Assembly (NCBI RefSeq): GCF_049801075.1
Contig: NZ_JBNAGG010000001.1
Coordinates: 1,054,001-1,118,000 of the forward strand
Source of the DNA: Maritalea sp049801075
GTDB taxonomy: Bacteria > Pseudomonadota > Alphaproteobacteria > Rhizobiales > Devosiaceae
Direction of reading: 5' to 3'
DNA length: 64,000 nt
The notes under the pieces are model-generated. The model did no database searches. It saw nothing but the letters and a program-made list of their open reading frames with translations, and was not told the origin of the DNA. Made by a program: the position numbers and the translations under genes. This document shows, piece by piece, positions 58,916 to 64,000 of this stretch; within the stretch, counting starts at the first letter, position 1; each line of letters opens with the position of its first letter.

Positions 58916-61882
58916 TTATCCTGCTGCTAGTTCGCGCAATGCCTGTGCATCGCGCAATGTAACATCAGGATACTCAGGATCTTGGCCAACTTCGGGCAAA
59001 ACTTTCCAAGAGCGTTCGCACTTGGTGCCTTCCGCCATTGCTGGAACCACAGCTACGCCCGGCACATCGTCCAAACGGAATGCTTCGGTTGGGCCTTCAT
59101 TTTGCAGCACTTCTGCCTGACTTGTGATGGAAATTTCCGCCACATCCTGCCCGTGTAGCGCCACATAAAGATCCGCGTCAGAGACATAGATTTTTGGCGC
59201 TGATTCGAGCGAGGCACCAATGCGTTTCTCGCGGCGCTCAATTTCCAGCGCGCCGGTGACCACGCGGCGCACTTTGCGGATTTTCGCCCACTTCTCGGCC
59301 AGTTCCTCATTGCGCCAATTTGCCGGCACCGTTGGGAATTCGCGCTTATGCACTGAGCTATCGCCATCTGGGAACCGCTCCAACCACACTTCTTCCATGG
59401 TGAACACCATGATCGGTGCCAACCATGCTGTGAGGCACTCAAAAAGTTTGTTCAAAACGGTCATCGCTGCTTTGCGTTTCACGCTAGATTTCGGGTCGCA
59501 ATAGAGCGCATCCTTGCGGATATCGAAATAGAACGCAGACAAATCAACTGTCATGAAATTAAACAAGGTCGAAAAGACACGTTTAAAATCAAAGGTTTTG
59601 TAATATGTCCGCACATCTTCATCGAGCTTCGCGATGCGGTGTAGCATATATTGCTCTAGCTCTGGCATATCCTCGAATGCAACTTCATCCGCAGGATCGT
59701 AATGTGCCAAACTGCCCAACAAGAAGCGCAATGTGTTGCGCATTTTGCGGTAGGCGTCGACCGTGGTTTTGATGATGGTATCGCCGATCCGGTGATCTTC
59801 CGAATAGTCAACTGACGCCACCCAAAGACGCAAGATATCTGCACCATATTGCTTGATGATATCTTGTGGCGCGATGGTGTTGCCGATCGACTTTGACATT
59901 TTCCGCCCGTCTTCAGCCATGGTGAAACCATGGGTGATGACGTTCTTATATGGCGCGCGGCCACGCGTACCACAGCTTTCCAGCAATGAAGATTGGAACC
60001 AGCCCCGGTGTTGGTCGGAGCCCTCCAAATACACATCGGCAGGAGATTGGTGATCAGCGCGCTTTTCCAGCACGAAAGAGTGGGTTGACCCGGAGTCGAA
60101 CCACACATCCAAAATGTCTGTCACTTGCTTCCATTCAGCCGCATTATATTTATCGGTCAGGAAGCGCTCCTTTGCGCCTTCGGCAAACCAAGCATCAGCG
60201 CCTTCTTTTTCAAAGGCATCTGCGATGCGGGTGTTCACGTCCTCATCTTTGAGCACGTCGCCATCTTCATTGACGAACACACAGATCGGCACACCCCATG
60301 TACGCTGACGAGACAGCACCCAATCTGGGCGACCTTCAACCATTGAACTCAAGCGGCGTTTGCCTGTTTGCGGCACAAAGTTTGTCGCTTCGATCGCGTC
60401 CATGGCGCGGGTGCGCAACGTGTCGCCTGCCCCGCCAATATCGCGATCCATATACACAAACCATTGTGGCGTGTTGCGATAGATGATCGGCTTTTTCGAG
60501 CGCCAAGAATGCGGATATTGGTGCTTCAAGCGGCCGCGCGCAGCCATGGCACCACGGGCTGCCAATTCAGCAATCACTTTATTGTTGGCATCGCCTTTTT
60601 TGCCTTTGTCATCGATGATGCGCGCACCTTCAAAGCCCGGTGCGTCCTTGGTGTAATAACCGCCCGCGTCCACGCAGAACGGGATAGTTGTATCAATGCC
60701 GCGTGCTTCAAGGTCGCGTGCATTGTCCATCCAAATTTCAAAGTCGTCCGCGCCGTGGCCCGGTGCCGTATGCACAAAGCCTGTACCAGCTTCATCCGTT
60801 ACGTGATCGCCATCAAGCAAAGGCACGGTGTATTCATAGCCGCCGCCATGGCCATTCAAAGGATGCTCACATTCGATGGTCGCCAGCACAGCTGCAGGCA
60901 CGTCGCTCACGCGTTCAAACGCATCCACGCGGGCCTTGCCGAACACATCTGCCGCCAAATTATCGGCCAGCACCAGCAATTCGCCTTTTTCCACCCAATT
61001 TTCGTCTGGCGCATCAGTAACCTGATAAAGGCCATAGGAAATGTCTGATGAGTACGACACCGCACGGTTGGTTGGGATCGTCCAAGGAGTCGTCGTCCAG
61101 ATGACTACTTTAGCATCCATCAGTTTTTCGACCAACTCGGCCTGATCGCCAGTGCCGCCAGCAGCAGACACGGGGAATTTCACCCAGATCGCATCACTCT
61201 CATATTCATGATATTCGATTTCCGCTTCAGCCAAGGCTGTGCGTTCCACAACGGACCACATCACTGGCTTTGAGCCGCGATAAAGCTGGCCTGAGGTGGC
61301 GAATTTCATCAATTCGCGTGCGATTTGCGCTTCTGCATCATAGGCCATGGTGATGTAAGGATTGTCCCAATCGCCATTCACGCCCAAGCGCTTAAATTCT
61401 TCGCGCTGTACGTCCAGCCAATGGGCAGCAAACTCACGACATTCCTTGCGGAATTCGTTGATCGGCACTTCGTCCTTGTTCTTGCCTTTGGCACGATATT
61501 GCTCTTCGATCTTCCATTCGATGGGCAAGCCGTGGCAATCCCAACCTGGGATATAGGCTGCGTTATAGCCCTGCATTTGGTGCGAACGCACAACCATATC
61601 TTTCAGCACTTTGTTCAGTGAGTGGCCGATATGGATGTTGCCGTTGGCATAAGGTGGGCCATCATGAAGGATGAATTTTTCTTTGTCCTTCGAGGCATAG
61701 CGCAACTGCTGATAGATGTTCATATCTTCCCAGCGCTTAAGCCAGCCTGGCTCGCGCTTGGGCAAGCCTGCCCGCATGGGGAAGTCTGTTTTTGGCAAGT
61801 TCAACGTTGCCGAATAGTCTTTTTTCTCATTTTGCGGATTATCCGCGCCTGATGAATTGTCGCTCATGGTGCTAACCGTCAT
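58916..61882 (-). CDS. ileS: Isoleucine-tRNA ligase
   Basis: A 988-aa class I synthetase charging tRNA-Ile, with CP1 editing. HDGPPYANGNIHIGHSLNKV holds the HIGH-type motif, GWFQSSLLESCGTRG and GRKMSKSIGNTIAPQD the KMSKS motif. The bacterial type 1 length is normal; the last segment KCERSWKVLPEVG keeps only part of the C-terminal zinc site. ATG 61867 is an alternative start to 61882; neither has a clear ribosome-binding site. Confidence 0.97.
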   Translation of the reverse strand: MTVSTMSDNSSGADNPQNEKKDYSATLNLPKTDFPMRAGLPKREPGWLKRWEDMNIYQQLRYASKDKEKFILHDGPPYANGNIHIGHSLNKVLKDMVVRSHQMQGYNAAYIPGWDCHGLPIEWKIEEQYRAKGKNKDEVPINEFRKECREFAAHWLDVQREEFKRLGVNGDWDNPYITMAYDAEAQIARELMKFATSGQLYRGSKPVMWSVVERTALAEAEIEYHEYESDAIWVKFPVSAAGGTGDQAELVEKLMDAKVVIWTTTPWTIPTNRAVSYSSDISYGLYQVTDAPDENWVEKGELLVLADNLAADVFGKARVDAFERVSDVPAAVLATIECEHPLNGHGGGYEYTVPLLDGDHVTDEAGTGFVHTAPGHGADDFEIWMDNARDLEARGIDTTIPFCVDAGGYYTKDAPGFEGARIIDDKGKKGDANNKVIAELAARGAMAARGRLKHQYPHSWRSKKPIIYRNTPQWFVYMDRDIGGAGDTLRTRAMDAIEATNFVPQTGKRRLSSMVEGRPDWVLSRQRTWGVPICVFVNEDGDVLKDEDVNTRIADAFEKEGADAWFAEGAKERFLTDKYNAAEWKQVTDILDVWFDSGSTHSFVLEKRADHQSPADVYLEGSDQHRGWFQSSLLESCGTRGRAPYKNVITHGFTMAEDGRKMSKSIGNTIAPQDIIKQYGADILRLWVASVDYSEDHRIGDTIIKTTVDAYRKMRNTLRFLLGSLAHYDPADEVAFEDMPELEQYMLHRIAKLDEDVRTYYKTFDFKRVFSTLFNFMTVDLSAFYFDIRKDALYCDPKSSVKRKAAMTVLNKLFECLTAWLAPIMVFTMEEVWLERFPDGDSSVHKREFPTVPANWRNEELAEKWAKIRKVRRVVTGALEIERREKRIGASLESAPKIYVSDADLYVALHGQDVAEISITSQAEVLQNEGPTEAFRLDDVPGVAVVPAMAEGTKCERSWKVLPEVGQDPEYPDVTLRDAQALRELAAG

Positions 61883-62179
61883 TCATTATGTCACTGGAAA
61901 AGCCATCGGGCTGATACGCCCTGGCATACTTACAATTTTTATCCGACACTTCGTTCGCGCGCTTCGCGCTGGTTACGAAGGCCGGCTAATAATTCGAATA
62001 ATCGGAATATTGATCTGCGCAGGATTAATCGCCCGTCGCGACGCGACGAACGGAAAATGAATAGGCGTGTGATCAAAAAAGGCCACGAGTTGGTCACCGA
62101 TATATTGTTGGTCTGAACGAATTAGGGCACAAATACCCCTAAAGTCAATCTTTAGCCCGAAAAACTTGGCGCATTGCCC
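61883..62179. other. Gap between ribF and ileS
   Basis: About 297 bp without a gene. It includes a 6-bp inverted repeat CTAAAG/CTTTAG (62139-62155) close to the ribF end and a GC-rich CGCG stretch near 61950-62040. No RNA leader motif such as a T-box is visible. ileS probably has its own promoter here, but I could not define one. Confidence 0.55.
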
Positions 62180-63157
62180 CTAGCCGCTGAAAAAGCCGAG
62201 CGTGACGTCAATGTCAGAGATGGCAACCTCTTTAGCCAGCACAGATTTGGCGTTTTCACTGTCCTTATCCATGGCAGCGATCAACTCATCGAGTGAATTG
62301 AAGTTTTCTTCACCCCGCAAATATTGGCAAAGGGCAACTTCCATATATTCGCCATAGACTTCCTCAGCGAAGTCGAAAATATGCGTTTCGAACAAGGTGG
62401 TGCCATTATCGAACATCGGGCGGCGACCATAGTTGGCGACGCCATTATAGGTTTTGCCCTTGACCCGTGCGCGCACCACGTAAACACCGTGCTTCAAGCC
62501 TTCATGGGGCGACAGATGCAAGTTTGCCGTTGGGTATCCCAGCTCCCTGCCCCGCTTGTCGCCATGGCTAACTTCGCCAGCGATAAATGCATGATAGCCA
62601 AGCAATTGGTTGGCAAATTCAACTTCGCCATCGCGCAGCGCCTCGCGCACACGCGTGGATGAAACAGGCGCATCCCCTTCGTCCAACATATGGTTGATCA
62701 CCACGTCGAACCCATATTTCGGCCCCGCTTCAACCAGATATTGCGGAGTGCCTGCACGATCTTTGCCAAAGTGGAAATCAGCCCCTACGGTGACAATCGA
62801 TGCGCCAAGCTGATCGACAATATAATTCTCAATAAAATCAGATGCCGATTTTTGTGAAAACTCTTTGGTGAATGGCATGATCACAACGCCATCAAAGCCC
62901 ATGGCTTCAACCAAGCGCGCTTTTTGATTACGCTCTGTGAGCCGGAACATGAAAGGCGCTGGCGCAAAAACATCACGCGGGTGCGGCTCAAATGTCAGCA
63001 CCAAAGCAGGTACATTATCGGCTGCAGCCATCTGCTTCGCTCGTTCAAAAATCGACTGGTGCCCGCGATGACAGCCATCAAAGTTGCCAATGGCGACAAC
63101 GCCGCCACGCAAATGCTGTGGCAACTCACCCAGATTTTCGACAATTGTAAACGCCAT
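62180..63157 (-). CDS. ribF: Bifunctional riboflavin kinase/FMN adenylyltransferase
   Basis: A 325-aa enzyme making FMN and FAD. N-terminal adenylyltransferase: AIGNFDGCHRGHQSIF with the nucleotidyl-transferase histidines. C-terminal kinase: HGDKRGRELGYPTANLHL and VANYGRRPMFDNG. ATG 63157 is used; an upstream frame to 63247 has no support. Sits before ileS in the same direction, a neighbourhood common in proteobacteria. Confidence 0.96.
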   Translation of the reverse strand: MAFTIVENLGELPQHLRGGVVAIGNFDGCHRGHQSIFERAKQMAAADNVPALVLTFEPHPRDVFAPAPFMFRLTERNQKARLVEAMGFDGVVIMPFTKEFSQKSASDFIENYIVDQLGASIVTVGADFHFGKDRAGTPQYLVEAGPKYGFDVVINHMLDEGDAPVSSTRVREALRDGEVEFANQLLGYHAFIAGEVSHGDKRGRELGYPTANLHLSPHEGLKHGVYVVRARVKGKTYNGVANYGRRPMFDNGTTLFETHIFDFAEEVYGEYMEVALCQYLRGEENFNSLDELIAAMDKDSENAKSVLAKEVAISDIDVTLGFFSG

Positions 63158-63354
63158 ATTGAGAGCCCTGCTTATTGAATCAAAGGCGGAAATTAATTGG
63201 CGCAAACTGCCCCTTTTGGCAACAATTTGCAAGCAGGTGCTTTTCAAATTTTACCAGCACGGACTACGGGCTTTTCCCAAGTTGCCGGTTTACCGCTATT
63301 TCAACGCGTCCGCTTACCATAATCACATATTTAATGATTAATAGGGGTAAGAGA

Positions 63355-63750
63355 ATGGCTTTGGATCGTTCAATGCGCATTCTGATCGTGGATGATTATG
63401 CAACCATGCTGCGCATCTTGCGCAATCTTTTACGGCAATTGGGCTTCGAAAATGTCGATGATGCGAAAGACGGGCATGAAGCGGCGCAGATGGCTGCGCG
63501 TAACAAATATGATTTGATCATTTCAGATTGGAACATGGAGCCGATGACTGGCTATGAATTGTTGCGCCACGTGCGCGCCGATCCGCAAAATGCACAGATC
63601 CCTTTCATTATGATCACGGCAGAATCTGCCACCGAAAATGTGATCGCCGCCAAACGGGCTGGCGTGAATAACTACATCATCAAGCCGTTCACCACAGAGG
63701 TGCTTTTCGCCAAAATGCAAGCGGTGTTTGAAAAGCAGATGGCGGGTTAG
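63355..63750 (+). CDS. cheY: CheY-like response regulator
   Basis: A 131-aa single receiver domain. Acidic pair in ILIVDDYATM, phosphoryl-accepting Asp58 in IISDWNMEPMTGYELL, switch Thr in MITAES, and Lys in NYIIKPF are present. CheY controls flagellar motor direction; no output domain is fused. ATG 63355 with AGGGGTAAGAG upstream is preferred over a frame extending to 63175. Followed by a partial gene that may be its phosphatase. Confidence 0.88.
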   Translation: MALDRSMRILIVDDYATMLRILRNLLRQLGFENVDDAKDGHEAAQMAARNKYDLIISDWNMEPMTGYELLRHVRADPQNAQIPFIMITAESATENVIAAKRAGVNNYIIKPFTTEVLFAKMQAVFEKQMAG

Positions 63751-63751
63751 C

Positions 63752-64000
63752 ATGATGGCACAAACAGCAAAGAAACCTACAGCAGAACTTGATTTGACTG
63801 ATTTGGCAAATGTAGACGAAGAACGCATTCCGCTAAAGGATGTGATTGCTTTGGCGGAAAAAGTCACCACGGCACTCAAACCCCTTGTGCGGAGTTTAGA
63901 CCGATCTATGCATCAAGAATTGCGCGAGATCTTGCTCGCCATTGAAAGCTTGCGCACAGAACTCTCACGCGTTGATGCCAACGATATCTTCGCCAAACGC
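63752..64000 (+). CDS. Partial gene downstream of cheY, possibly CheZ-like
   Basis: The reading frame opens at ATG 63752 (one base after the cheY stop) and runs off the window after about 83 residues. The visible part has a polar N-terminus (AQTAKKPTAELDLTDLAN) and helical, Leu/Glu-rich stretches (LREILLAIESLRTELS). The fully open frame and close spacing make it a real gene. A CheZ-type phosphatase is suggested by position only and needs the rest of the gene. Confidence 0.5.
   Translation, partial: MMAQTAKKPTAELDLTDLANVDEERIPLKDVIALAEKVTTALKPLVRSLDRSMHQELREILLAIESLRTELSRVDANDIFAKR

Noticed and set aside
60368..61048. A 226-codon plus-strand frame within ileS
   Set aside because: It lies wholly antisense to well-conserved ileS sequence and shows no recognisable domain.
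61883..62179. T-box or other RNA leader before ileS
   Set aside because: No T-box sequence or specifier stem could be found, and T-boxes are rare outside Gram-positives.
1..64000. tRNA or rRNA genes
   Set aside because: Intergenic gaps were read for cloverleaf or rRNA-like sequence and none was seen; a tRNAscan-type run would settle it.

Overview
The window reads as a chromosomal segment of an alphaproteobacterium, most likely a member of the Hyphomicrobiales (Rhizobiales). Supporting signs are: split F0 genes with a b' subunit (atpI-atpB-atpE-atpF'-atpF); a ctaC-ctaD-ctaB-coxF-ctaG-ctaE cytochrome oxidase cluster; plant-type glutamate-cysteine ligase next to rsmE and ubiA; an IalB-family protein; alphaproteobacterial families DUF721/DciA, DUF983, DUF2093, DUF4170 and a DUF6101-like protein; and long-tailed RluB. 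Base composition is moderate in GC. A Devosiaceae-like marine lineage is possible but is only a guess. Nearly all of the window is ordinary housekeeping DNA, densely packed, with many 1-4 bp gene overlaps. No tRNA, rRNA, prophage, integrase, classical IS or CRISPR array is visible.

Layout. 0-11.1 kb: an SDR gene, mutY, dciA, then an accessory stretch (KAP-family P-loop NTPase; a palindrome-rich region holding a small GIY-YIG nuclease gene; an AraC regulator divergent from a DUF4386-like membrane protein), then dsbA and smc. 11.1-16.6 kb: a TetR-GNAT pair with a strong operator-like palindrome, the F0 ATP synthase operon with a clear sigma-70 promoter, a two-TM potassium channel, a VOC protein and a GNAT. 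16.7-21.5 kb: the glycine cleavage operon gcvT-gcvH-gcvPA-gcvPB on the minus strand under a tandem glycine riboswitch. 21.5-24.2 kb: a lipoprotein, a Prx5-type peroxiredoxin, a DsbD-alpha-like protein and YqgE. 24.3-37.1 kb: a long minus-strand series from ctaC through the cytochrome oxidase genes, DUF983, SURF1, thrC, an M16 peptidase and a GNAT to a 7TM-PAS-GGDEF-EAL protein. 37.5-42.2 kb: IalB, a MATE transporter, two LysR regulators and a DUF4386 protein. 42.2-53.6 kb: gshA, rsmE, ubiA, an IMPase-DUF4170-DUF374 run, an LpxB-related gene with DUF2093 and xseA, purD, a patatin and tadA. 53.7-64 kb: mutL, rsmD, an RluB-type synthase, a BamF-like lipoprotein, lspA, ileS, ribF, a CheY and the start of a downstream gene.

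How the genes work together: respiratory energy conservation (cytochrome oxidase and its heme/copper assembly factors, ATP synthase F0), one-carbon metabolism (glycine cleavage), DNA repair and chromosome upkeep (mutY, mutL, xseA, smc, dciA), and translation or RNA modification (ileS, tadA, rsmD, rsmE, RluB) dominate.

The parts most worth a second look are: (1) the 3.9-5.0 kb region, where a GIY-YIG nuclease gene is closely bracketed by two related palindromes in opposite orientation and by two roughly 140-bp direct composite repeats; (2) the KAP NTPase inserted beside it; (3) the lipid-A-type locus at 46-49 kb, where waaA and lpxK, which I would expect beside DUF4170/DUF374/DUF2093, are absent and an LpxB-related glycosyltransferase gene sits instead; and (4) two DUF4386-type membrane proteins, each divergent from a transcription regulator.
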